The position numbers were made by a program, and so were the translations under genes. From Penium margaritaceum (lineage: Eukaryota > Streptophyta > Zygnematophyceae > Desmidiales > Peniaceae): DNA of 64,000 nucleotides. A model generated the notes under the pieces. The model had not been told where the DNA came from. It ran no database searches and worked only from the letters and a program-made list of their open reading frames with translations. The stretch covers positions 6,798 to 70,797 of the forward strand of contig SZWC01001180.1 in NCBI GenBank assembly GCA_023375785.1, read 5' to 3'. Positions 46,858-56,390 of this stretch are shown here, in pieces. The first letter of the stretch is position 1, and each line of letters starts with the position of its first letter.

Positions 46858-48870
46858 TTTTGCTTCTCATATTGGCTCAAGATGTATGAGCCACACACGA
46901 GCCCCTTGCCAAATACAATGCTTGGCCACGTTAAGCGGTATTGGTTGCATTGGCTGTCGCTTTTCGTCTATCGCAGCTTCCTCTACTGCTTCCACCTCCG
47001 TTTCTTCCGTTTTCGGCTTCCGTCCCGTACGTGGAAGTTTTCGTTTGGCGTCGTCAATCTCTAGGTAGATTTCGTCATTATTCCAATTGACCTGCAGATT
47101 ATGCCGATACAGGAAGTCTCATTGGAGGATGATTTTTTGTTCGCTCATTGGACAAGACGTCCACACCGTTACATCCCGTGGATCTCCCACTTGTAGTCGT
47201 AGTGGTTCTCGAAGTCTCCACATCTATAGTCTCCCATCGACAGTTTTTCCTTTGAACATCCCTGGGTGGGTCTGTAAACCCAGCTTGTGAACCATGTTGT
47301 TGCCTACGAAGCTGTGTGAAGCTCCTCCATCCCGTAGCGCAGGTACCGTTCTACGAATTCTACATCCGCGAGGCTAAACTTCTTGCAGTGTCACCATTTG
47401 GTCATCCTCTTACCCCTTGTCAAACTTTGCAATCTCAGAAGCCCTTTGCGGCAATGTTGGCCGTTCAAATGGGCGATCGTTTGGCGTAGATCGCTCCTTA
47501 TGGACAAGAGTTGCACCTTTTACTCATGTCGTTTGCCATTTCTTGACTCAGCTTTTGTGACTTCCCCCCCCTTATTGGCCAGCAATTTGCTCTGACATTT
47601 GAGAGCGATATACCCAAATTTTTCATAGTTGTAGCAGGTTCACGTGTCTCTCTAGTCGCCGGCATCCACTTCCATCGGATCATGGAGTCTGCTGAATGGT
47701 TTTTTCCATTTCCACGATGAATATGGTTGCCAGCAATATGATTCCTGGATCCAAGCATCCTAATCCGCGCTGTGGATCATTTCTATTACTGCAATCATCA
47801 TGGGCAAGTTGTTATGGATACCAAAAACAGTGATTACTCGCAGGATTTCTTGCTTGAGGCCGTTGTCGTAGTGAAAACAGAGTTCATCGGGGGCGCTGTC
47901 TGCTCCGGTGATAATCTCGCAAAATCTCTACGTATACTCCGCCACACTGGACTGGTGACGTAAATGATAGAGCTTCTACCCTACGTTCGAATCATCCAAT
48001 CATCCAAAGTGTGCAAACATTGCACGCGATAATTCATTCCATTCGGTTGGTGGCGTTACCGCGTCATGCCACTGTGGATTGATCTGCTTCATGGCTGGAA
48101 TGCCTACGGTCAGCGATGTGAGACGGGCGCCATGAGCCGTTGATGATCCACCGGTCTCCTCTTGTCTTTGGATGGTCTTGAGATCAGAAACCAACCTAAC
48201 ACCGTGCCATGAAAAAGTGTGAACGTGAGGTCAATCTTCTTTTGGTTGTCACTAACCCTAGCAGCAGCGAAGTACACCTCCAAACTCATCAGCCACATCC
48301 AAACCATTGGTCCTTTTTTGTTTGTAGGATTGAACTGTTCTAGTGGAGCTGGAAGAATCTGGGGTTTCCTTGAGAGTTGGGAATTTCTCTCGGCGAGTAC
48401 CGCTTCATGTGCACTTGTGTTACAAAGAGCCTCCATCATAATGTTGAGTTGTTGGACAGGTGGTTATTGATTCCTTTTAGAGGGGAGATTCTGTTTGCCA
48501 GTTCCTCGTTGTTCCGCACATGTCGTCCCTGCTGTTGTCATCGAGGTTGTGAGCTTGAATGGCTGGTTCATCACCGTTGGGTCCGTGACCCGATTGGTCG
48601 CCAAGACCATACGGGCAGTCCCAGCTGCCGCAAGGCCTGCCACGCCACCATTCGCTGTCGCTTTGAGGTTTGTGTGCATCGGCACGTTCTGCTCCTCCAT
48701 CGCCAAAGTCGTCACCGAAGACCCGTTGTTGCTCGTCGGTTGCGCTCGCTCACTTCGCTTCATAATCGCCAGGTATGCGAAAACTTGACGTGCAAGATGT
48801 GCTGAAGACTTGTCAAAGTAGTCCTCCACATGGGTAATGCATTCGAATGTCTCTCCAGCACAGCTGCGCT
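46858..48870 (-). pseudogene. gag: gag and protease region of G2 (fossil)
   Basis: Collinear with 36,120-38,452 of G1. Gag at 48,110-48,439 has the segment MVWMWLMSLEVYFAAARVSDNQ, as in retrotransposon gag proteins that act as capsid. The zinc-knuckle region lies near 47,590-47,650 and protease below it. It is broken. Confidence 0.75.
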
Positions 48871-48879
48871 CTGATTCCA
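48868..48879 (-). other. Primer-binding site of G2
   Basis: On the minus strand it reads TGGAATCAGAGC, one base off the initiator-Met tRNA site. Confidence 0.8.
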
Positions 48880-49433
48880 AGTGTTGCGCCGAACGGAATA
48901 TAGATGGTGCATAGGTAGAAGTTGCGAGGCAAAACACGATTTAGAATTTGGGACATGTGAGGAAATCATAATTAGCGGTAAGTGTACTTCAATGACTTGT
49001 GTCAAAATGATAAAAAATGCATATACAAGTGTCGAGTTACAAATGAAGCATAGTCGGGGTCGTTGGGTCGAATGTCGAGCAACGCGTGATGAGTTGCGTT
49101 CCGAGTGGTCGGATTTGAGAAGCTCCACCGAGAAGTCGGGGTTCTTTGAGAATTGACGGTGAATATGTTCGACGCATGTTTATAAATCCAGATTCTTCAA
49201 GATGCCTCGAGAAGTCGACCAAAAGGTCGTGACAATTCAGTGCGTAGGTTCGCGAGAGTGGTCAAAGCTGTCAGAATGTTCAAGAATATCCACTGAAGGT
49301 GGGGTAGTTGGCCAGTTTGCCCTCGGTCATCGGAGTGAATATCACGGTCCTTGCAATTCGATGGGTTGTTTGTGTGATAACAGAAATGCCCATTCAAGAA
49401 GGTAAGGCACTCGTGTACGTTTGGTACGTAACA
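48880..49433 (-). repeat. 5' LTR of G2
   Basis: 554 bases, homologous to 43,440-43,974 and to the G1 LTR. On the minus strand it begins TGTTACGTACC. Confidence 0.88.
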
Positions 49434-50689
49434 ATGTCAGGTGTTCCGTTCCAGAATACTCTACCCCACTCAGCACCTAAATCTATTGCAAAATGTCTAG
49501 TGTTTCTGGATAGTCTACCCAACCTTTTCATGGTGCTGTTCTTTCTTAAAGAATACCTAAAAGGTCATCTTAAATTTTCTCGGATCCCCCCACTAACAGG
49601 TAATATTTCTTGAAGCAGCGAGTTGTTACACCGCTCACGTACATGAGTTCTTTAACTCAGCATATGGATGTTTCTGTCCTTGTAATCATGGCGCATAGTG
49701 TGTCAAAATCATGGATTTTATTCAACTTTGCTGAGGTCATTGAGGCCACCTTTTCCACCCTCGTTTGTTCTATTCCAGACGATTTTGACAACTTCGACCA
49801 CTTTCTATAAATTCTGTTATAACTATCATGAGTTGCATCAATGTCTCGACAAATATTGGTTGACTTATTGAAAACACCAGACATTGAAAACACTACACCT
49901 TGATACACTTGAAATCCACATACTTCCCGGCAAGGTTTCTTGAAGCGTCCTCTCACAGCCAGGCATCCCTCGCATCAATTAACTGGAGTTTCCAAGGTCC
50001 CAAATATGCTTCACTTTGTTTTGTGCCATCTAACAAATGCGCTTGGTAGTTCCAAATCTTGTCACTCAAGTACACTTACTACTAACTACAAATCATCCAA
50101 ATATCCATGTCCATTAAATTGGTTTCCGCTCTGCATACGATGATTCCTTGTGATCCATCCACGATTCTCTTTGTGTAACACTCGTATCAGAGTGTAGCGG
50201 TGCTAGAGGGTTAGCCCTGCTTTCGTCATTGCCCATCGGGATGCCATCTAACACGACGGGAGGCACCAGCCACCGAGTGCACATTAGTTGGGTTGGTGAT
50301 GGCCACCTTAGTTACGTGCTTGGTGCTGTGGTAGGTATATGGGCCTACCAAGAAGTCAAGCTCATGCGCAAAGCCTTTGCAATGCCAGGAGGGAGCCACG
50401 TGTATGACCAGCCCATAGCGTTTGTGATAGCTGGCTAGTATGTGTGTGTGCATTTACAAAAAACACATAAATCTTCTACAAGCACCACAACATGGTGGAG
50501 GAGACGATTCTCCTCAAACTTTATGGTTCAACATTGAAGTGAATGCATGGGAGCTAAATAAGATGTTTTTCTCCTCACTGTCATCATGAAATGATGGAAA
50601 TTTTCTGAAAGAAGTTGAAGGAGAGTCGAGCGGCAGGAATACCTCTTGACTCAAGCTCCCTTCAATGCATACTCTATAGTTTGATGGAG
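49434..50689. other. AT-richer stretch without a recognised gene
   Basis: The base composition is unlike the GC-rich elements around it. A minus-strand frame of 99 codons (49,657-49,956) and a plus-strand frame of 69 codons (50,229-50,438) are the longest. I recognise neither and neither has supporting context. Some of it may be the 5' part of the DNA transposon whose relic follows. Confidence 0.4.
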
Positions 50690-51815
50690 GAGTATTACCC
50701 GCATGAGTTGTAGAAACATAACACAAAAATGCCATTCTTCTATACCTGGATCCGTCGGACTTTACGTGGAATGTTGATGTGGCATTTGAGGTGTGAAACA
50801 CCTCTTGTGCATGAACTAGTAACAGGTTGGGGGAAGCTCCAAGAACTCCTGTTGAAGCAAGTGCTTGCACTCATGCGGCTCCAAACCATCAGTCCGCACT
50901 TCCATTTCAATGCTGATCACACTAGCGTCAACCCCGTGCCTGTTGTTCAAGTTTCTTTCCACCTTGTATGAGCTCTTCAATTTCTGCTATCCGTAGTGAC
51001 CAGAGCTTCTAATTCCACTTCATGGTTCCCTTGGACATGTAACATAACCTATGCGCCTCCTAGTGTGGAGGGGGTGGCCATTTGTGGCCTATACGACAGG
51101 CATTAGTTTGATCTTTTGGTTGCCTTAGGTGTGGATGGTGACCTCCTACCTCTATAGATCATCTTTGGAGGCACAACATGGAGGAGTCAGCTACACAATG
51201 CAGAATCATGCAAGTCAGAACAACGCTTTCACCATGCCCACAGGAAAATCCAATGGAAAAATGGTAAGATCACTTGCAATTCGGAGACAAAATTGCTGCA
51301 TTCATGGTTTAAGCACCTATGTCTGCTACGCGGTAAGATGGTGGGTGATTGAAATTTGATTGTCTTGGTAGAGGAATGACTTAAAGAATAATCTACCATA
51401 CATCAAGATGTTGTTTTTACCACCAGGTTGGATGTATATGTTGCAACCAGCTGATGTGGGGTAGCAATGCCCATTGAAAGCCAATGTGTGGGACCAATTT
51501 ACAATGTGGTACTCAAAGCAGGTCGACCAAATTCTGTGAAATGTTGGGCACCGCAAGGTAGAGCTAAAAATAGCCAAAATGTGAAATGCGAGCTTGACTT
51601 GGGTGTTAATGTTGTGGCTATGCCTCAGGGACTTACATGACATGACTGAAAAGGCATGGACAAGGTGTGTGTGTTTTATTGGGTGCTTGATTAGGCCTTT
51701 TTTGAGAAGGAAATCAGGAAAGATGTAGATCCTTTCATGAACCTCTTTTATGAGATGGTAGAGCTCAAGGGCGATGTGAGTGTTTAGCTTGATAACTAGT
51801 ATGTGGTTGAATGAT
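50690..51815 (+). pseudogene. Relic of a pogo/Tigger-like DDE transposase
   Basis: Plus-strand residue patterns of the DDE_1 transposase fold (Tc1/mariner superfamily) appear in order. FHFNADHTSVNPVP (about 50,905-50,945) corresponds to the first catalytic Asp block (FN-D-T-V). IIFGGTTWRS (51,155-51,190) is the middle block. KMLFLPPGWMYMLQPADVG (about 51,399-51,457) is the hallmark LPP-x3-LQP-DVG block before the last acidic residue, followed by PLKANVWDQF. After that come MTEKAWTRC and FLRRKSGK-like residues. Stops and frame changes interrupt it throughout, so it is long dead. The antisense frame of 197 codons at 51,326-51,919 is a shadow. I could not find terminal repeats. Confidence 0.6.
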
Positions 51816-52856
51816 TCTGAACATTGTACTAGTGAAAGACATGTATGAATTGAGTGTCGCGGAACTCTCATAGGCCAAATATTCAATTGAGCCGAATAAA
51901 AAGAAAAGGGAAATATCATTTTTGAAACATATGGTTTTATATCTATGATGTCGATTCTTCCAAACCCTTTGCAAGTTTGGTGCTACTCACATGCGACAGG
52001 AGGATAAGTATTTTGAACGAGTTTTGTAGGCAGTGATGAACTCAATCACCAATGCTGTTCCTCGGCAATGACTTCATGTGAACAACTAGTAAAAATAGTT
52101 ATGGATGAATGGTAATTGATTCATAATGCACTCAAAGGTCAAATTTTACAGAATTAAATCAATTTGTTGAGTTACCACGCGTACCGAGGCCATCACAGTC
52201 AATGCATACCTTGACTAGGAACCTCTGCCACAGTCGTTTGTTTTTTCCATGGAAACAAGTTTTCAACAACTCGATGTCCTTCGACTTAAAACTTCCTCCA
52301 CTCTATCGTAAAAATATAAGGTGGTGGTTGCAGCCACCGTCTTTAATGGCCCTATATTGGGAGGGGATACGCAGAAAAATGGCGAATGTCATGATTGATG
52401 CACGAGGACAAGCATTGACATAACCCTTCTCATAGCCTGAAAGTTTCTATTGCAAGTGGAGGCTACTACTCTCCTATTAATTATGCATTCAGGGGCACGT
52501 TATCCCTGCGTCCATTTGGCTTGTATGAAGAGAATTTAAGGATAACATTCAGTGGAGGATAGCTTTCAAACAGCTCATACCGTGTAAGAGGTGAATGTAC
52601 TCCCAGAGAGATCTTGCGATGTTTCGGGCCTCGTGAGGAAGCATGACGACTGTTGTCTTGCGTTGCCCCCATTGTTGGCACATGCATGCATCCACGTTCG
52701 TCTTGGTCATGAATGCCTGTCAATCCCATGGGTTTGTCACCCCTCTCATAACGCCATATAAATGTGAAGTACATACATCTCTCCCCTAGCGTCACCAGCA
52801 TGTGTGTTACTATTGTACCAAGCAAGTTGTTATCCCTCCATTCACCACTATCTTTG
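51816..52856. other. Unassigned stretch
   Basis: Probably includes the 3' part of the dead transposon, but I find no terminal repeats. A minus-strand frame of 143 codons (52,481-52,912) runs partly over the solo LTR and has no recognisable domain. A plus-strand frame of 73 codons (52,202-52,423) is also unrecognised. Confidence 0.4.
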
Positions 52857-52997
52857 TGTGGCACACACACGGCACCACATGGCTCGAATTGAGGTGTATG
52901 GCCTATGAGCAATTGGACGGGGTGGCTTCAGGATCGGAGAACCTCAGACAGCACGATTTTGGCCTAGTCAGCCATAGTTTTCCTCCAATCCGCTACA
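52857..52997 (+). repeat. Solo LTR of the TRIM family with perfect target repeat
   Basis: 141 bases, TGTGGC...GCTACA, aligning end to end with the 140-base TRIM LTRs at 37,192 and 37,404. Shared blocks include GGGGTGGCTTCAGG-like, AGCAC(C)GCGATTTTGGCCTAGT and CCGNTNCA. It is flanked by CTTTG at 52,852-52,856 and again at 52,998-53,002. It is therefore a solo LTR left after recombination between two LTRs. Diverged by perhaps a quarter from the others. Confidence 0.85.
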
Positions 52998-53002
52998 CTT
53001 TG

Positions 53003-53373
53003 GCCATGCATCGAGTTGTTGATCCCACTCTCCTTAAACTTTAAAAATGTTGGAGTGTCCATAGAGATCCATGGTAGACAAAACATGAGCTACACTATGA
53101 TCTACAGTGCTGATGGGAATATTTGCAATGCCAAACACAAGCCAAGTTTGGAACATTTACATAGGGGTTAAATATCCAATCCATGAAGCCTCGTCTTGCC
53201 CGTCATCCCAAAATGGTCGCACACATCGTACACATTGTAAGGGGCACCGGAACACAACAATGTAAGCCCCGGCCTTGACCGTTGGTACAATGAATTCAGC
53301 ATCCAAAACATGTCCAAATTTTATGTTGGAGAGCAAGCATTCCATGCATGCCAAGGAACCACAGCTGGGTCTC
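53003..53373. other. Unassigned flank upstream of element B
   Basis: A minus-strand open frame of 65 codons (53,157-53,354) with no recognised domain. A second frame on the same strand (reading through GLTLLCSGAPYNVYDVCDHFG) is longer but interrupted. I do not call a gene. Confidence 0.35.
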
Positions 53374-53591
53374 CCGAGGCATCATAAAGCGTTAGCCAGT
53401 GCACGGGACTCTAACCTAGAGAAAACATAAGAAATAAACGAAATGAACACGGTGCGTGTCCAGATGTAATAGGTCCTCACAGGAATGATAGCCCAAGAAC
53501 ACAATGCCGAGTATATCAAGACACCGTCGCAAGCCACTGAGTGCCTACATGCCGACCACCAAGAAATGAAATGCGCTTATCACACACTTGC
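53374..53591 (+). repeat. 218-base direct repeat, copy left of element B
   Basis: Matches 62,372-62,589 without gaps and with about four differences. It begins CCGAGGCATCATAAAGCG and ends CACACACTTGC. Six bases (gcttga) separate it from the 5' LTR of B. It is non-coding as far as I can see. Confidence 0.97.
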
Positions 53592-53597
53592 GCTTGA

Positions 53598-54184
53598 TGT
53601 TGGTTGTTTTCACAGACACGCGCAAGTGCCCTCTTGTCTCCATTCATGCACACACCTCACCACTGCAGGTGATTGATCTGGATTAAGGCTCCCTGGTGCA
53701 AGACTGTGGTACAGCATGAAGAGCACAGAGGATATGCCTCCTTCAAGCTGCCAAGTGGTGGCTTCAGCACCAGCCTTGTCACATGCCTTAGTTTAGTAAT
53801 ACACTCACGTGCTAAAAGGGGATACAACTTGTGGGAATGTATGCTTGTTAGTTGATTTCATACTTGCATGCTCCTAGAGTGGTGAACCGGGTTGCTGATC
53901 CCTCGGGACGACACGTCCGGCTTGTGCCGGCGTGTGAGAAACCGCCTGGAGCTCGTTCGCTCCAGGGTCGGGTTCGATCCCTGGGTGGCGTCCGGGCCCC
54001 ACGACGAGTGTCTCGCGTGGATGGCCCGGACAACTCGCTCTCACCACCTCGCTCACTTTTCACTCTCTCGTCAAGCTGTGCCCTGTTACTACACTTTTCT
54101 AAGTCGTGAGCATTCCCCGATCCATGGTGTACTTCGTTGCTTGTCACCTGCTTCCTTGCTAGCCTAGCATCTACGCCTGCCTAC
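53598..54184 (+). repeat. 5' LTR of element B
   Basis: TGTTGG...CCTAC, 587 bases, the same length as the 3' LTR. It contains the three-hairpin module (about 53,912-54,030) with a GGTTCGATCCC box. Confidence 0.97.
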
Positions 54185-54196
54185 TGGTATCAGAGC
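54185..54196 (+). other. Primer-binding site of element B
   Basis: TGGTATCAGAGC directly after the 5' LTR, the initiator-Met tRNA primer. Confidence 0.97.
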
Positions 54197-54239
54197 AGGT
54201 GGGCTGTCCCTCCCGCCGCAACGTCCTGGGACCTCATGA

Positions 54240-55208
54240 GACTCACGCGTTGAGCACCGGGTGATCCCGCACAAGCCACAGCACGAGACCGCGGCGGCCT
54301 AAGCATCAGCGGCGGCGGTCATTCTGTGCAGCCGCTAGCATCACGCTCGTGAACTTCAGCACGGTATCGTGGCAGCTTAGGCAGCAGCAACAGGTGCCAT
54401 TCTGTGCAGCTCCTAACATCGAGCGACGGGTGATCCCGCGCAAGCCACGGCATGAGGCTGTATCGACCTAAGCAACAGCAGCAACAGCCATTCTGTGCAG
54501 CTGCTAGCATCAAGCGACGGGTGATCCCAAACAAGCCACAGAACGAGACCATGGTGTCCTAAGCAGCATCAGCAGTAACCACTCTGTGCCGCTGCGAACA
54601 TCGCACTCGTGGATCTTAGCGCGAGACCGCAGCAGATTGGGCAGCAGTAGCAGCCGCCACTCTGGGCAGCCGCTTGCATCAATCGACAGTGCAAGGCCGT
54701 GGCGGCCCAAGCAGCAGCAGCAGCAGCCATGCCTTGCAGCCGCTGACATCACGCTCGTGAACCTTGGCACGTGACAGTAGCAGCTTAGGTGGCAGTCTAG
54801 GCAGCCGCAGCAGCCGTCGCTCAGTGCAACTGCTATCTTCGCAGCCGTGATCTCAGCCCCAACCCTGCAGCTAGGCAGCATCAGCAGCAGCCACTCTGTG
54901 CCGCTGCCAACATTGCACTCGTGGACCTTAGTGCGAGACCGCAGCAGCTTGGGCAGCAGTAGCAACCGCCACTCTGGGCAGCCGCTGGCATCAATCGACG
55001 GGTGATCCCGCACGAGCCACAGCGCGAGGCCGTGGCGGCCCAAGCAGCAGCAGCAGCAGCCATGCCTTGCAGCCGCTGACATCGCACTCGTGAACCTTGG
55101 CACGAGATATTAGCAGCTTGGGTGGCAGTCTAGGCAGTCGCAGCAGCCGCCGCTCTGTGCAACTGCTATCTTCGCAGCCGTGACCTCAGCCCCAATCCTA
55201 CAGCTAGG
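54240..55208 (+). repeat. Tandem repeats in the leader of B
   Basis: A CAG/GCC-rich leader built from repeated blocks of roughly 70-100 bases around CTGTGCAGCYGCT and CGGGTGATCCCGC. The last part is a large tandem duplication, 54,563-54,874 and 54,875-55,208, with an extra 26-base piece in the second copy. The palindromic box CGGGTGATCCCG occurs about four times (near 54,258, 54,425, 54,517 and 54,996). Minus-strand Cys/Leu-rich open frames here are by-products of the repeats. Confidence 0.85.
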
Positions 55209-55381
55209 CTTGACCCCAGCACACTCTCGATTACCACGGGCTGCCCTGAGGCAGCCCATCACTCAGTACGCTGGAGTCTCCACCTGAGATCGAGCCCGTC
55301 CCTCCGTTATCCACAGCGGCTCGGGACTGTGCAAATACTGACGAGGAGCTTGCGTACTATGAGGAGCGCGGGGAGAGAGAA

Positions 55382-56218
55382 GTGCAGTCGAGGGTGCGTC
55401 GCAGCAGTCCGGGGTATCACCCCGGTGAAGACTACGATCCCGCTGATCACTACGCGTGGGCGGACGCAAGGGACTACGTGACTCGTTGCCAATCAGCCGA
55501 CGACGACACTCCAATGTCGCTGAACCAGCCGGCAACAGCACCACAAAACGACCACCGACCTCTTCACTCTCTGGTAAGACCGCCAATTTCCTATAGGACG
55601 CGCCCGCAACACCGCCGTGCTGTTCCCCGTGGTGCAGCTCCACCTGCTACAGCAGCAGCATCTGAGGCCTCCGCTCCGCGTTTTGCTGCATCCCCAGCCA
55701 CAACTGCTGTAGAGCACATCTCGTCTCCTGATATTCTCTCAGCACTGCAGGCTATCCTTTCATCCAGCGCTGCCGTTGCCACTACCTTTGCAGCCACAGC
55801 ACGTGCTGCACGTGCACCAGCCAGCACTACTGCTGGTCGAGCCATTGACGCATACACTGCAGCGGTTGACCAAGGACCCTTGGCGGCCTCGGCCGTCAAC
55901 ATAGCCACTCAGATTTCTGCAGCAGCAAACGCAGTTGCATCCGCCGTAGCCGCAACAGCCACAACACTCTCCAATGTAGTTGACTCCGCTAACGCCTCCA
56001 CAACACAGGCAACCTCTCTGCCCTCCCCATCACCGTCAGTCACTCGGTACCTACAACTGTTGGTTTTTATCGCTACAGTCATTGCCGCTCTGTCAGGTGC
56101 AGCTCTGACAGGTTTAGCCTGCTTCGTCGTCACCACATCGTCCTTTGTCGCAGTCGTCTCCTCCTCAGCTGCTACGGCATTGCCACCACTGTTCTCTCTG
56201 CACCGTAGTGCGTGGTGA
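55382..56218 (+). CDS. ORF1 of element B: Ala-rich protein of unknown function upstream of gag
   Basis: At least 278 codons. The frame is open from about 55,245, so the true start is unclear, and 55,382 is only the first conventional candidate (GTG). The N-terminal part is charged (EELAYYEERGERE, then PGYHPGEDYDPADHY) and followed by a Pro/Arg linker. Residues about 90-220 are Ala/Ser/Thr-rich and probably helical. The last 70 residues are hydrophobic, with two likely membrane segments (LLVFIATVIAALSGAAL, then LACFVVTTSSFVAVV), and end LPPLFSLHRSAW. Homologous frames occupy the same place in A and C. No known domain recognised. It lies 172 bases ahead of the gag start. It is part of a fossil element. 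Confidence 0.8.
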   Translation: MQSRVRRSSPGYHPGEDYDPADHYAWADARDYVTRCQSADDDTPMSLNQPATAPQNDHRPLHSLVRPPISYRTRPQHRRAVPRGAAPPATAAASEASAPRFAASPATTAVEHISSPDILSALQAILSSSAAVATTFAATARAARAPASTTAGRAIDAYTAAVDQGPLAASAVNIATQISAAANAVASAVAATATTLSNVVDSANASTTQATSLPSPSPSVTRYLQLLVFIATVIAALSGAALTGLACFVVTTSSFVAVVSSSAATALPPLFSLHRSAW

Positions 56219-56348
56219 GCTTGCCTTCTCTTGCTCTTCCGCTCTCCCTGCCTTCCCTGTATTGGCGTGTTTCTGCGTTCAGGTTGTTTCCTTGCAGCGC
56301 ACTTCCAACACCGATATCTTACTTCCCACGCCCACTTGGGCAAGGGAA

Positions 56349-56375
56349 ACTCTGCCAAATTTTTTTCGGCAGAGT
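56349..56375 (+). promoter_or_regulatory. Hairpin just upstream of the gag start in B
   Basis: ACTCTGCC, an 11-base U-rich loop, then GGCAGAGT, ending 15 bases before the gag ATG at 56,391. A and C keep a similar arrangement (AAACTNTGNC, T-run, GG-AGAAT). About 40 bases upstream lies a pyrimidine tract ending in TTGCAG, splice-acceptor-like, present in A too. It may govern gag expression. Confidence 0.55.
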
Positions 56376-56390
56376 CACGTCACTGGCACA

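Larger units (their letters stand above)
43440..49433 (-). mobile_element. Gypsy chromovirus G2 with both LTRs (fossil)
   Basis: A 6.0-kb minus-strand Ty3/gypsy element. The 5' LTR is 48,880-49,433 and the primer-binding site is next to it. Gag, protease, RT, RNase H, integrase, chromodomain, a polypurine tract (43,975-43,988) and the 3' LTR 43,440-43,974 follow. It is related to G1 over its length. I found no convincing target repeat at its ends. The LTRs are visibly diverged, so it is old. It is broken, with dozens of breaks. Confidence 0.9.

Noticed and set aside
49657-49956. 99-codon minus-strand frame as a host exon
   Set aside because: No recognisable domain, splice context or neighbouring exons.
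50165-50200. Possible further TRIM end and primer site ('gtaacactcgtatcagagtgtagcg')
   Set aside because: Only a loose likeness to the LTR end plus TGGTATCAGAGC; no LTR sequence on either side.
51326-51919. 197-codon minus-strand frame taken at first for a host gene
   Set aside because: The opposite strand shows DDE transposase blocks in order, and the minus-strand product has no recognisable pattern.
54510-55103. 197-codon minus-strand Cys/Leu-rich frame with internal repeats
   Set aside because: Antisense of the tandem-repeat leader of B. The repeated protein only mirrors the repeated DNA.
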